Notes under the pieces: generated by a model
Told to the model about the DNA's origin: nothing
Database searches by the model: none
The model's input: only the letters and a program-made list of their open reading frames with translations
Part shown: positions 1 to 11,045 of the stretch, piece after piece
Layout of the letters: each line of letters begins with the position of its first letter
How positions within the stretch are numbered: position 1 is the first letter of the stretch
From: Fistulifera solaris
Taxonomy: Eukaryota > Bacillariophyta > Bacillariophyceae > Naviculales > Stauroneidaceae
Direction: 5' to 3'
DNA length: 64,000 bases
Assembly: GCA_030295235.1 (NCBI GenBank)
Contig: AP026131.1
Location: 1,302,001 to 1,366,000, forward strand
Position numbers and translations under genes: made by a program

Positions 1-520
1 ATATCATCAAGAGATAAAGTCCGCGTTATTTTGTCTATAATCGTGTTTAAATAAATATCGTTATTTCACGTGTTGACAGCAGCGGCGAGGGTGACAGGAT
101 GACAGACAACGACGGAGACGAGCAACTTTTTTACAAAATGGTCGTGACTCAGAAGCCCCACATCCCAGGGCGTAGCCGTATTTTTTCTAGCAATAAGCAC
201 CAATAGTTATCATTTTGAAGAAATAGCAAATGAAAGACTAGAGACCCCCTAGCCCCTAGCTGGGTGCGGAGTCCTCGAGAGGAATCTGGAGTTTGGAAGG
301 TGTATAAACGTCATGAATTATCTCGTACACAATAAGGTTATACGGAATATTTCTCAACGCACGCGTGCTATACGGCAAGGTATACGGTACTTTGTATACT
401 ACTCCGTATTACGGTATGTAAAACTTCCGCATTGCAGCACTGACCATGACAATCACTATATCCCTTGGACGCCTTTGTTCGTTCATCATTGATCAACGAT
501 AGCTAACAAAGTTAGTAAAA
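1..520. other. 5' intergenic flank
   Basis: No convincing gene is visible here. The stretch is moderately AT-rich and ends directly at the ATG of the transposase gene at 521. Around 350-420 there are several short TATAC/TATACGG repeats. I see no clear terminal inverted repeat that would mark the left end of a hAT element. Confidence 0.5.
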
Positions 521-2706
521 ATGGGAAAGTCCGGCATTGGCTTTATCGAAAGTCACATCACGACGGTGCGGCACGGCGATACCTTCGAACGAACCTGCCG
601 CTACTGCCCCGCGACGCGGAAAAGCCAGCAATTGCAAGCGCCCCGCTGGGCGGTGCACTTTATTGAATGCGCCAATTGTCCGCGGGCAGTGAAAGTGGAA
701 GCCTATCAAAGGTATCCTGCCAGCAAGGAAGTGAAAGCGGCCGCAATTGCAGCCAACATTTTGTGCGAGACGACGGGAAAAATCATCGACCCTCATTCGC
801 AAGATGTTGCCTTGAGCATGGTGTCTTTGAGTGCGCCGCGCATCTCGGCCGCGAGAAAAGAGAGATCACCGGCGCCCAAGAAGCAAAAGACATTAATGGA
901 GGCCTATGATCAGAAATGTCCTCCAGCGCAAGCGGCACGCATCCGTGAAAAAGTTACGGCCTTTTTGATGGAAGCGGGCATTTCCATCAATGCCGTCGAA
1001 ACACCTTCGTTCGGTGAACTGCTGCAAGAGCTCAATCCGGACTTTGCTCCTTTGATGGTCCCGGCGCGGCAGTTGTTGCGTCAGGATTTGGTGCGCTATT
1101 CCGACCAGATTCGAGAGACCATCCAGTTGGCCATGACAAGACAGCCCGAAAAGTACACGACGCTAGGCATTGACAGTTTTGTCAATGAGAACGGGGATCA
1201 AGTGTACATCTTTACCGCCGCCAAAGGCGACAAAGTGTTGTTTGTGGATTGTGTCTACATGACCAAAGAATGGCAAAGTGAACAAGAAATCGCCCGCATC
1301 ATTCTGGCACAGCTCCGTGCCGTGGCGAATGGGCAACCGGTCGAGGCCGTCGTGGGAGGTTTCGTCTTCGATCCCACCAAAGTGGATCCAGCCGCTGGGA
1401 AAATCGTTCAAGAGGAGTTTTCCAAGTTGGTGGTTTCGGGATGCTGCACGCACGCGGCGGATCTTCTCGTGGAAGAGTTTGCCAAGATTCGCGTGATTCA
1501 GGAAACGGTGGAGGACGGTTTCTTTGTGGCCAAGTTTGTGAAAGAACACGATCGGGTCAAGATCCTGTACAAAGATCATTTGATCAAATTAGGCAAGGGA
1601 ACACCCCAGAATCCCACCGCCCACACGCGCTTCGCTTATTGCGATCATACTCTCAAGCATGTATTGGGGGAGAATTGCTGCAACATCAAAATTATGCGGA
1701 GTTTGATTTCGGATCCTGCGTGGGATGAGGTTGTCAGTACGATGGACCAAGACGAGGTATCGAAATTCGTCCGTTTGATCAAAGGAGCGGACAGTCATTC
1801 TTTCATGAAACGAGTTGATGCCGTGCAGATGCTTGCTTCGACAGTGGCTGTATTCATTGCGCATATCGAGAGACGCAGTCTTCGAGGAAGCTGGATCATT
1901 CCTCTCTTTGAGGCTTTCGAAAAGGATCTCTGGTACTGGCAAAATGAGCCTAGTGTTTCCCTCATCCTTGGGGTTGAGGCATGTGAGGCTGTCTTGACTG
2001 CCTTTTCCAGCAGATACAAAGGAGACGAGGACAGTGGTTTGAAAACAATTTACAACCAGGAGCTCTTACTTTCTACGATCTTGGATCCCTATACGTCAGC
2101 ACCGAGAGACGACTTGACTGCTATTGAGCCCAACTGGTTGAGAGACTGCCGAAGCGTCCTCGAACGATACTACGGCAGCGGTACAGCCGAAGCTCACGAA
2201 GCGGAATTTGAACTCATGGGATTAGTTGACTCGGTCACAGAGGGCCGAGGAATATTTGGGGAAAGTGCAATGCGTTTGCAGACTATGATTCGTCAAGGCG
2301 AGCAAGAAGAGTCAAACGGTTTGTACCATGTGAAGAGAATCGTGAAGCAGCAGTTGGCTATGCTCAGAGGGACGCCGGTCACAATTTGGCGGACAAGCTT
2401 TGCCATGGAGTTTCCAAGACTGGCTGAAATTATGGAGAGATTGCTACCACTCACCATTCAATCAGGTGATGTTGAGCGTTGCTGCCAATTAAACAAGCTT
2501 ATCCAAACAAAATGTGGAATCGCTTGCCCAAGGCCAGCTTCAAGATGCTCTTTGGTTGCCATGTCAATACGCGTCTTCAGCGATGGATGACCTCTTCCGT
2601 GAAAGGACGACCAGAGCTTGATGGGATGGATATGGCACCAATCAATGAGGGCTTTCTGTCAGAGCGAGCCATCGATTTGCTTGACGAGGATTCAGATGAA
2701 GATTAG
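521..2706 (+). CDS. hAT-family transposase, possibly domesticated; one frame break
   Basis: This gene encodes about 728 residues if one frame break is allowed. The N-terminus (residues ~25-70) has a BED-like zinc-finger pattern: CRYC, then a histidine, then CANC. The middle (~residues 205-330) resembles the DUF659/RNase-H-like transposase core, including TLGIDSF and VSGCCTHAADLL. The C-terminus has the hAT dimerisation look (FPRLAEIMERLLPLTIQSGDVERC). Reading in the first frame stops at 2590. The expected continuation (NRLPKASFKMLFGCH to SDED) is in the next frame, ending at 2706. The switch falls at the A4 run 2509-2512, where one more A would restore the frame. I saw no terminal inverted repeats or target-site duplication, so this may be a domesticated copy, a decayed element, or an intact gene carrying a sequencing error. 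It sits apart from its neighbours and has no sign of an intron. Confidence 0.72.
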
Positions 2707-2958
2707 GTGAAAGTAACGTATCGACGAGTATTTGTAGGAGTAGTAACAATGTATCAAGAACTTCGTATCTCGTTTGAACTGTAGTTAGAAAGTCACAAAG
2801 CGCCTAAAACCATCAAAAAATCAAGCGAATAGCATGTCAGCGAACCTAATAAACCAGAACATAGAGCTGTAAAAGCAATGATAAGGATAATGATTATTCT
2901 GATTAATAATTAAACCAGGGCAATTTACACTTATCACGCTGCTCTAATTATCCAGTCC

Positions 2959-4417
2959 TCAACTTTGCGATTCTTGAAGGAGAGAATCCATAGCTTCTTT
3001 CAACGAACTCTCGCCTCCCAGTAATTCCATCAACGGAAAATCTTTCCAAGTGATCATTTCATAAAGTGTAATATATCTTCTCGCTAACTCCAATACCAAA
3101 TCACGCGGCGCCTCGGGAAGAACCTCGTCGTTGTAAGGATCGCAGTTCTCGCGAAACCACAATCGTAGAAATTCCTTATCAATATTGTCCGGTTCTTGTC
3201 CCAACGCCACTTTCTGCTGATAGGTACTTGCCAACCAATACCGAGACGAATCCGGTGTATGCACTTCATCAATCAATAAAATTTCCCCCGTTTCTTCGTC
3301 GCGACCGAATTCGTATTTGGTATCGACCAAGATCAATCCATGTTCCGAAGCAATCTTTTGTCCCAACGCAAAGACTTTGAGGGCGGCTTCCGCACAAACC
3401 TCCAAATCTTCCGCCGTCATCCATTGTTCATCCACGATTTCTTTCATAGAAATGGGACGATCATGTTCTTCTTCTTTCGTCGTGGGTGTCAAAAGATTGG
3501 TGGGCAGTTTCTGATTCTTCACCATGCCATCGGCCAATTCATGACCACAGTAATTGCGGACGCCGTTCTGGTAGTTGCTCCAAATGGAAGTCGATGTCGA
3601 TCCGGTCATGTAGGATCTGATTTTTATATGATTCAATCAGTAAGAACGCGGACTCATTTCATCAACAAAACAATGACAACAATCACACGTACCGCACGAC
3701 AAATTCAATCGGAAACGGTTTGCATTTGCGACACACACTGATATACGGATGCGGCACGGATACCAAATGATTCGGAATAATCGATCGAGTTTGTTCGAAC
3801 CAAAAGGCACTCGTCAAATTGAGGACGGCTCCCTTGAAGGGTACTTTGGCCAACATGCGATCAAATCCGGATTGTCGATCGGTCGTCACCAAGGCCAACA
3901 GCTGTTTGTCCGGAAGTTCGAACCGATCCCGGACTTTGCCGCGCATTGTACTTTGCAACGAATCGCCCGTGATTTGGAGGTGTTGATCGTAACAGGTGGC
4001 CATGGCGTTGGCATAGAACGGCGACGACGTCCGCAATTGCGCATCTTGCACAAGACGGGCTTGTCTGTTTTCCAAAGTGACTTGTTGTACGGTCTCACGC
4101 AAGACGGCCGAAGCCAACGAGCAGCATTTCGCAATGGCCAGTGCCGTTGTGGCGACATCGTTCGCCGACGACAAGGTAATAATGGGTGCCGTCGATTCGG
4201 TTTCCAGTATCGAAGTACTGGACGTGGAAGGACCCAAGACAACAAACAAAGACGGTTGATGTTCGGGCAAAAGCAAAAGACGATCGGCCGGTGTTTGCGT
4301 CGATCGAATCAACACGTGACGGAGTCCGAAGCGGGTCAGTAAAATGTCTCCGACGGCCAATGCGTACGTTTGTAAATCATGAGGAATGAGTAACAGAATG
4401 ACCGGCTCAGAAGACAT
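2959..4417 (-). CDS. purC: PurE-like/SAICAR synthetase (PurC), two exons
   Basis: This gene makes SAICAR from CAIR, ATP and aspartate in purine synthesis. Exon 1 is 4417-3693 and exon 2 is 3616-2959, separated by a 76-nt GT-AG intron, giving 460 residues. The splice joins FVVR to SYMTGST, the conserved substrate-loop motif. Residues ~130-460 are a full SAICAR synthetase with GKVRDRFELPD, TTDRQSGFD, LILVDTKYEFG and IDEVHTPDSSRYW. Residues ~1-125 resemble the C-terminal half of PurE (AIR carboxylase), with STAPIITLSSANDVATTALA, but I do not see the PurE GSxSD or SAHR catalytic motifs. The enzyme half is close to the plant type. There is no obvious chloroplast bipartite targeting sequence. It is divergently arranged with the small gene at 4784. 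Confidence 0.93.
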
Positions 4418-4783
4418 GTTGATTTTGTTTTGTTACAAAGAAAGATTGAAGGAAACAGAGCAACGGGGGTCATCCTCTTCTATACTTCTTTCTCGAACAA
4501 AACAGTTTCGTGGATGGCGGGGCGATGCTCTTTTTCGTTTTTTCGTCCGCGCCATTTTTGCGGTTCGCGGAAAACGATTCGCACGGACGCCCGCCAGACG
4601 CAGATGAACTGTAGATTACGCATCTTTCGTGACTGAAAATCGGCAGGAAAGGGGACTCAATGCCTTTCGATAATAAACAAAATGCCGCTATATAACTTTT
4701 CCGAAACCAAACTCTGCATTCTTATCCATCGTTTCCATTTCCATTATTTAATCTTCTTTTCAATTGCTATTCATTCTGCTCTC
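4418..4783. promoter_or_regulatory. divergent intergenic region
   Basis: About 370 bp separate the starts of the minus-strand purC gene and the plus-strand small membrane-protein gene, so this should hold both promoters. An in-frame ATG at 4682 would add 34 residues to the downstream gene, but they are hydrophobic and of low similarity to anything I know. No specific element can be assigned by eye. Confidence 0.4.
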
Positions 4784-5062
4784 ATGCAATACCGCGTCAC
4801 TGTCCCCGAGGGTGTCGATGGAGGACACGTGGTGTCCGTCAATGCCGAAGGCACCCAATTCCAAGTTCGCGTGCCTCCCGACGTCCGCCCCGGAGAATCG
4901 TTTTTGTTTTCGGTCGAAAAGCCGCATACTTTGATTCTATTTCACAATGTTCAAGATTTGGGGATTGCCCTCGGTTTGGGAGGCGCGATTGGTTTGGCGA
5001 TTGTGGTGGGATTTGTTTTGGGGGTATTGTTTGTCACCGAACCCTTGTCGCCTCCGATATGA
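4784..5062 (+). CDS. small membrane protein with a beta-rich VPEG domain
   Basis: I do not recognise a named family. From the ATG at 4784 the product has 92 residues; the earlier in-frame ATG at 4682 would give 126. The N-terminal part, MQYRVTVPEGVDGGHVVSVN followed by FQVRVPPDVRPGESFLFSV, has the alternating Val/Pro/Gly pattern of a small beta domain that I associate with many diatom proteins. Residues ~55-85 are one glycine-rich hydrophobic segment (IALGLGGAIGLAIVVGFVLG) that should span a membrane. I prefer the second ATG because the domain begins right there. Function unknown; possibly membrane-anchored with the beta domain on one face. Confidence 0.55.
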   Translation: MQYRVTVPEGVDGGHVVSVNAEGTQFQVRVPPDVRPGESFLFSVEKPHTLILFHNVQDLGIALGLGGAIGLAIVVGFVLGVLFVTEPLSPPI

Positions 5063-5143
5063 CGAAACGAGGCAAAGTGATGGTACAGTGAAGGGAATTG
5101 CTACCCTTAATAAAAATGATACAATAGAAGAAACTTTCTCTAT

Positions 5144-6151
5144 TTATTTTTTCGCGCTATGACTTATGACTGCCACCGAACCACTGCGAAACGCCCGTAC
5201 TTGAACGGCAGCAAATTGCAAGTCGTCTTCCAAATAAAGCTTCCACTGTGTAACCTGTTCGTGCGCATACTCCAACAACGCGCCCTCATCGACTTCAATA
5301 CAAACACGATTTTGCGCCAACAAACGAACCCGCACATTGCACGTTTCATTGAACAACGCGTGCATGGCCAACTGCTGTCGGACAAAGCGTTCGGCTCGTT
5401 CGATGCGTTGTAGATGATCGCGCGTGGCGGGCACCCCCAAGGCCAACCGCGATCGCAAACACGGACTCGCGGCATAATTCCAATTCAACAAACCGCAATG
5501 TCGGGCCGCCAGTCTCACTTGTTCTTTGTTGATATGCAACAGTGGCGACTGGACACGAAACTGTTGGGCCGCGATTAATCCGACCCGAGTCGGATCGTTC
5601 GTGTCATCGGCGTTCGTCCCATTGTACAATTGGACCGCTTCTTGATCGACGGACGCATACACCGCTTGTAACGTCGAATAGAGGTGCGTTTTACACGCGA
5701 AACACGCCTGACCGGCATTTTGGATATACATTGGATCACTCCCTTCGTTTGTCTCGACCATTTGCAGAGGTATTCCAATTTGGGCGGCGACACGGACGGC
5801 CAACTCACGTTGTTCGGCCGGGACGGCCGCCGAGAGTCCTAAGATGGCCCGCGCTTGCGGGGCGATGCGGTGTACTAACGCTGCCGTCAGGGACGAGTCG
5901 ACGCCACCGGAAAAGGCAATGACATGATGATGCTGTGCGGAAGTGTCTTGTATCAAGGATGCCGTGTGTTCGAGTAAGGAATCGACCAATGCGGTCGCTT
6001 GTTGTGTGTCGTATGAAGTATGCTGTGAAGTATGATGATGTGTCGTAATTTCCACTTGGCTGGAGAACGACCTCTGCAACACAGTCCTTTTACGATGGCA
6101 CGGCAGGAGTGAAGAATGTGCAAGCCTTGCAATCACATGATGGCTTCGCAT
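5144..6151 (-). CDS. larE: LarE-like ATP-dependent sulfur transferase (PP-loop)
   Basis: The 335-residue product carries the PP-loop ATP pyrophosphatase signature AFSGGVDSSLTAALV near residue 80. LarE-type motifs follow in order: CFACKTHLYSTL, NGTNADDTNDPTRVGL and SPCLRSRLALGVP. In bacteria LarE sacrifices a cysteine sulfur to build the nickel-pincer cofactor of lactate racemase. The cysteine of SPCLRSR sits where LarE proteins often carry one. Residues 1-~40 (MRSHHVIARLAHSS, then basic and Ser-rich residues) look like a mitochondrial or plastid transit peptide. The frame is unbroken and the length is near 270 plus a leader, as expected. No LarB or LarC partner is in the window, so the substrate in this organism is unknown. 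It could also be a related eukaryotic NAD/GMP-synthase-like PP-loop protein. Confidence 0.82.
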   Translation of the reverse strand: MRSHHVIARLAHSSLLPCHRKRTVLQRSFSSQVEITTHHHTSQHTSYDTQQATALVDSLLEHTASLIQDTSAQHHHVIAFSGGVDSSLTAALVHRIAPQARAILGLSAAVPAEQRELAVRVAAQIGIPLQMVETNEGSDPMYIQNAGQACFACKTHLYSTLQAVYASVDQEAVQLYNGTNADDTNDPTRVGLIAAQQFRVQSPLLHINKEQVRLAARHCGLLNWNYAASPCLRSRLALGVPATRDHLQRIERAERFVRQQLAMHALFNETCNVRVRLLAQNRVCIEVDEGALLEYAHEQVTQWKLYLEDDLQFAAVQVRAFRSGSVAVISHSAKK

Positions 6152-6613
6152 GTTCTACTACTCTAGTGATACAGTCTTGGATTATTTTCTATCACGGCTT
6201 GACAGCTCTCTTAGAGTCGTAAGAGTTCTCGTTGCGATGAATCGTACTATTATATTTCGTCTTCATTATTATGTATGGTCATCGTCGCGCTGTGTTGGCG
6301 GTTTGGCGCAATGAGAAAACGTTTCGTCGCGCGCGGCGAGGGCGGAAAAGTAGGGGCCCGTGACTAATTGATCCGGGAACGAGATGGAAAAGATGATGAC
6401 TTTCGTGATCCGATGTTATCGGGAATGGCTCATCACCTCACTTTTTATTATTCATTCCTTCAAACAATACTCCGTTATAATGACGCGTTTTCAATAACTA
6501 ATACCATCAAACAAAAATATATAAGACTATTTATTCGTATTATCAAGCGTGCCAAGTTACTGAAGTCGATATTACACAGCATACGTTCGACGGAAAACGC
6601 TCGAGTCAATGAA
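6152..6613. other. intergenic region
   Basis: About 460 bp lie between the start of the larE-like gene and the stop of the deacetylase gene, both on the minus strand. It should hold the larE-like promoter and the deacetylase 3' UTR. The part after 6430 is AT-rich. No gene is visible. Confidence 0.4.
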
Positions 6614-9379
6614 TTAAAAATGGTACGCCTCATCACGGATACTCCTTCGCCCGATGATTCGTCCTTGTCGGCGACACAACCAAAACCGATCGGTGCGGGT
6701 GCAAGTGAGTCGATGATTTTGACATTCGAGGGAAGATCGAGGCGCCCGATTGCACGATTGACACGTCGCGCGCGTCACACTGACCCATTTGCAATACGAT
6801 GCCACACAATTCACACCGAGCGACACGCCATTGACGACAGTTCCGCAGTTGCCTCCCAACGGAATCAGCGGAGTGGTCGGAACCGGTGCGGGTGCGGGAA
6901 CCGGCACCGGTACGGGCACGGGCACTGGAACCGGTAGGGGAACTGGAACAGGGACAGGAACTGGTAGAGGTGCTGGGACCGGAACAGGCACTGGAACCGG
7001 CAAAGGGACCGGTAGGGGTGCTGGTACGGGCACTGGAACCGGAACTGGAACCGGAACAGGTGCGGAACACTCGTTGGTGCAAAGACCTCCGTTGCCAGGT
7101 CCACCATGGACGGGGCAAAAGCCGGCTTGACAGTCGCATTGGCAGGTCTCCAAGTTGAAATACTGACCCCAGCCTTCACACCTGTATTTGGGAGCCGGTG
7201 GTAAACAACGAAACATGTCCGCCCGACTCTTGCAGGTCTTGGGGACATATTGTGACTTGGGGACCGGATTGGCCATCCATTCGAGCAAATCCATGTTGGT
7301 GACAAAATAGACATCATTGTACGTGGCCATGGTCTGCTCGATCCACTGTTTGAGAGCGGCGCCGTTGGTCTTGAGCCACGACTCGTGCAAGTAAATGCCA
7401 AAGGGTGCCCGGTTGCCGTGGTAGCGGCGCTCAAAATTCTGCTGCACATCTTTCGTAAACGTTGGGTAATCCATAATGTCGTATATCATCGTGTCATTCT
7501 GATCGAACCAACGATACATGGGAATTTCCCACATGCCCGGATACGGTTGGTTGATGCATCGACCGTCGCAGTTGATGCTGCCGGTGAATCCATTCTCTAA
7601 CGTAAAGGGCCACGTGTTGTTGACTCCAAAGCCAGAATCCGCATGATCACCGGGGATCAATGTGGTATCGTAAATGACGTTGAGTTGGTTCAAGTTCACA
7701 AATGTCGTGCTGTCAAAGTCCAAGTACGGCGTGCGGAATCCCGTCACTTCCGACGCCGGCACACCGCACGCGACCAACTGATCCATGGCGCTCTTGATCT
7801 CCGCCAACGTCGGCTTTCCCGTGTGCAAGCCGGTATGATGGCCGTGTTCGACGGCTCCCGTGTTGTACATGAATTTGACGGCATCGCATATGGTCCAGTC
7901 AAACGACGTAAACAGCGTGATGCGTGGTGGACATCCGCGGCTGTCCTCAATGTCGAGAATGTATTTCTTGTACTCGACAAACTTTTCTTCCGTTAATCCA
8001 TCGTCGAAACTTAGAGTAATAAATTGTGGGATATCTTTGGTGTCCATAATGTGTTTGAATGGAAATCGAGACGCAGGGACTACCGCAGATGAAACAGGAG
8101 TCGGAGCCGAAGGAACATGGGGTGCCGAGGGAACTGGTGCCGGTGCCGAAGGAACCGGGGCTGGTGCGGAAGGAACCGGAGCGGGTGCCGAGGGAACGGG
8201 CACTGGCGCAGGAGGTGTGGGAGCTGGGCAATTCGAATCATCGCATGAGCCTCCATTGTCGGGCCCACCGTTAATTGGGCAAAATCCGGGTTTGCAGTCG
8301 CATTTGCATGTTTCAAAATTGAAATGTTGTCCATTGTGAACACACTGGTAGGACGGTCCTGGAGGGAGACAACCAAACATCTCCTCTCTAGTCTTGCAAC
8401 TTTTGGGTACGTAGTGCGATTTGGGGACAGGGTTCGTCATCCATTCGATCAAGTCCATATTTGTGACAAAGTAGACGTCATTGTAAGTTGCCAAGGTCTG
8501 TTCAATCCATTGTTTGAGATCGGCACCATGGGTTTTTTCTCGGAACCAAGGTTCATGCAGATAGATTCCAAAGGGTGCGCGGTTTCCGTAATAGCGGCGC
8601 TCAAACATCTGCTGAACCTCCGAGGCGAAGGTCGGGTAATCCATGCCATCCAGCACGCTGTTATTGCTGCCGTACCAGCGATACATCGGGATTTCCCACA
8701 AGTCGGGGTACGATTGGTTGATGCATCTACCGCCGCAATTGATACTTCCCGTGAATCCGTTTTCCAGCGTAAATGGCCACGTGTTGTTCACTCCGTATCC
8801 CGACTCAATATCATCATGTTGAATTAAAGTTGAGTCGTAAATAACTTTCAGTTCCACAAGATGCGAGAAGGTATGGGTGTCAAATTCTAAGTAGGGGGCG
8901 CGAAAACCAGTGAGTTTCGAAGCCGGTACTCCGCAAGCAATCAACTGATCCATCGCGCTCTTGATCTCCTCGATCGGCGGCTTTCCCTTGTGTGTTCCTG
9001 TATGGTGGCCCTGTTCCACGGCACCAGTGTTGTACATGAATCTGATGGCATCGCATTGCGTCCAGTCGAAGGAAGTGAAAAGTGTCATGCGCGGCGGACA
9101 GCCTCGGCTGTCCTGAATGTCGAGAATGTATTTCTTGTAGGTGGCGAACTTTTCAGCCGTAACACCATCGTCTGAAGTTATAGTGATAAATTGAGGTAGG
9201 TTGTTGGTCTCGATGATATCTTTGAATGGAAAGCGCGAGGGAGGAAACACCGCCTGAAATGGATGGAAAAGTGAGCACAATCCGATCGCATGGTACCATT
9301 CAGTTGTGATCAATTTACTCACGGCGTTCCCTCCAATTGAGGAAGCTATCAAAGAGGTCAAAAGTCTGTAGAGCTTCAT
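6614..9379 (-). CDS. secreted tandem polysaccharide (chitin) deacetylase
   Basis: This gene encodes two copies of a CDA/NodB polysaccharide deacetylase domain. A 69-nt in-frame intron is likely (9322-9254, GTGAGT...TTTCAG). Removing it joins the signal peptide [19 protein letters not shown] directly to [10 protein letters not shown] and gives about 898 residues. Each domain has the metal and catalytic motifs: SDDG or FDDG, GHHTGTH or GHHTGLH, and GFRAPYL or GFRTPYL. Each is followed by a cysteine-rich module ([14 protein letters not shown] and [14 protein letters not shown]). Proline-rich linkers separate the domains. The second linker is a long Val-Pro repeat encoded by a GGTGCx/GGAACx minisatellite. 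Domain 1 has Ser in place of the usual aromatic residue just before the DD pair. The product is probably extracellular or vacuolar and de-N-acetylates chitin-like glycans. The last ~45 residues are unusual in composition and less certain. Confidence 0.86.
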   Translation of the reverse strand: MKLYRLLTSLIASSIGGNAVSKLITTEWYHAIGLCSLFHPFQAVFPPSRFPFKDIIETNNLPQFITITSDDGVTAEKFATYKKYILDIQDSRGCPPRMTLFTSFDWTQCDAIRFMYNTGAVEQGHHTGTHKGKPPIEEIKSAMDQLIACGVPASKLTGFRAPYLEFDTHTFSHLVELKVIYDSTLIQHDDIESGYGVNNTWPFTLENGFTGSINCGGRCINQSYPDLWEIPMYRWYGSNNSVLDGMDYPTFASEVQQMFERRYYGNRAPFGIYLHEPWFREKTHGADLKQWIEQTLATYNDVYFVTNMDLIEWMTNPVPKSHYVPKSCKTREEMFGCLPPGPSYQCVHNGQHFNFETCKCDCKPGFCPINGGPDNGGSCDDSNCPAPTPPAPVPVPSAPAPVPSAPAPVPSAPAPVPSAPHVPSAPTPVSSAVVPASRFPFKHIMDTKDIPQFITLSFDDGLTEEKFVEYKKYILDIEDSRGCPPRITLFTSFDWTICDAVKFMYNTGAVEHGHHTGLHTGKPTLAEIKSAMDQLVACGVPASEVTGFRTPYLDFDSTTFVNLNQLNVIYDTTLIPGDHADSGFGVNNTWPFTLENGFTGSINCDGRCINQPYPGMWEIPMYRWFDQNDTMIYDIMDYPTFTKDVQQNFERRYHGNRAPFGIYLHESWLKTNGAALKQWIEQTMATYNDVYFVTNMDLLEWMANPVPKSQYVPKTCKSRADMFRCLPPAPKYRCEGWGQYFNLETCQCDCQAGFCPVHGGPGNGGLCTNECSAPVPVPVPVPVPVPAPLPVPLPVPVPVPVPAPLPVPVPVPVPLPVPVPVPVPVPVPAPAPVPTTPLIPLGGNCGTVVNGVSLGVNCVASYCKWVSVTRATCQSCNRAPRSSLECQNHRLTCTRTDRFWLCRRQGRIIGRRSIRDEAYHF
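6880..7062. repeat. 6-bp coding minisatellite (Val-Pro linker)
   Basis: On the plus strand this is an imperfect tandem array of a GGNACN/GGNGCN hexamer, about 30 units. It is read on the minus strand as alternating Val-Pro, with occasional Ala-Pro and Leu-Pro, inside the deacetylase linker. A shorter related array (SAPAPVP-type units) occurs at about 8090-8220 in the first linker. Length polymorphism between alleles is likely. Confidence 0.85.
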
Positions 9380-11045
9380 TGTCTGCTATTCGATTCAAAA
9401 AAGTAGTTAAACAATAATGAAGTCAACAAATTTTGCGTTGTTGTTTTGGTTGGTCGCTCTTCGCGCAAGCAAAAGGATGAAGCATGAAGCTCGCATCTCG
9501 GATTGCTGATTCGAGCGGGTTTCTACTTACTCCTATGATGATTCGAGATCCAAAATATCCAAACTTATAACTCATCCGAATTGATGTACTGCCTACTGCT
9601 TACTTCTTTGTACAATTTAGTGTTAAATAATATCCAGTAACCATTAAAGAGTAAAGACGTTAAGTCGACATTTCTTTTACCATAAGGGTATGGGGTATGG
9701 GTATGGTAAATGGTACGGAGTAAATGAAATGGTAAATGGTACTGTACCAGGTAGTCTAGAGGTCTATGCAGCTTTTCGTACTACGTAGATCATACGATAC
9801 TTCCGATAATTGCCTTCTACTTCTACTTTGATATTATTCATCCGATTTCCGATTCCCGATTCGGCGTTCCAACTTCCAACCACCATTTACTCATTACTCA
9901 TGTTCCAACTTCTACTTAGCAAAGTACAAGCAGCGTTTCTGAGTATATATGCCCCTTTGTCAATTCTAATAGCCCGGACGAAGTAGTGGTATGTGCCCGT
10001 GGACCTCACTGAAACTTAGTTCCCGTTCGTGATTAACGCGATCCAGCAATGGAAGATGCAATGCTGCCTTCAGCTTGCAGCGAGCTCTGTAATAAACTCG
10101 AGGAACAGGGAATAGAAATCTCTCTCTACTCTCTAGATAGTGGATAGTGGAGAGAGGAGTGGGCAACAAGCAACAAGTGGGCATTTGTTATGATTATTAT
10201 TTAACTCATCCAGCTGTCAGCAATCAGCAAACGATGACCATTGTCTGTTCGTAGGAACGTTTCATGTTTCATTCGTTTCATTGGCAATTGGCGCTGGGCT
10301 CTTTGCTTCCGGTTTCTGCGTCATGGTGTTAGCCTTCGACATAACTAATAATCAGGGGTTCTGAGTTCTGAGCAGTTTTTGACAGGGGTTAAGTGGGCGG
10401 CAAAGATCACGCAATAAAGATAGACAAGTGTTCGTCTAGCTAGAGTCTCTAGTCTAGAGTCTAGAGAGCTAGAGAATGGGTGTATTCTCCTCGAACAAGA
10501 AGTAGACTAGAGAGTCTAGATTTGAAACCGTGGTCGACACGCACACACACACACCGCGCTCATCATTATGGTACCCGCATAAAGCATAAAATCAGCTAGG
10601 GACTGAACTCGTGACTAGTCCAACCATTTGGCACCGAACCGAAAACCTTGCACAGAAGATGATGTGCACCAACATGAATTGAAATGGACGGTAGGTGTTC
10701 GTAGCTAAAGCAAAAGTGCAGGCGCTGATACCAGGATCGGTGCTGTAGGCTTTGAAAAGAGAAGGGACGACAGGTAGCTCCACTAAAGATGAGCGATATA
10801 CTGTAGATATTGTCACTAAAGCCGGGGCACCGATTGAAATAATCACACACGACTCTCGAATTACGAAAGTCTAAGACCTGGCTTTGTTAAAGTTGATGAA
10901 ATGGAATGGGGCCGGGGCAATGCCTAATGCTACTCTAAGCTTTGCAGACAAGACAAACGGCTATTAATCGAACGTCAGTGCCAGCCCGCCTCTTAAGTTT
11001 TACGAATGCTAGTTATGTCAGGATACGGTAAAAGTGATTTAGTGT
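9380..11045. other. 1.7 kb gene-poor spacer with simple repeats
   Basis: I see no supported gene. The stretch holds a GGTATGG/AATGGTA-rich patch at 9680-9760, a CTAG-rich palindromic patch at about 10430-10530, and a short CA run near 10540-10553. The short reading frames at 9966-10184 and 10592-10850 have no domain signal and overlap one another. It lies between the 5' end of the deacetylase gene and the 3' end of the CHD gene. Confidence 0.5.

Noticed and set aside
6789-7130. Plus-strand Gly-Thr repeat frame over the deacetylase linker
   Set aside because: It is the antisense reading of the Val-Pro minisatellite in a well-supported minus-strand gene; no domain or start context.
10592-10850. 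Two overlapping minus-strand frames of 84 codons
   Set aside because: They overlap in different frames and neither has a recognisable domain; likely chance.
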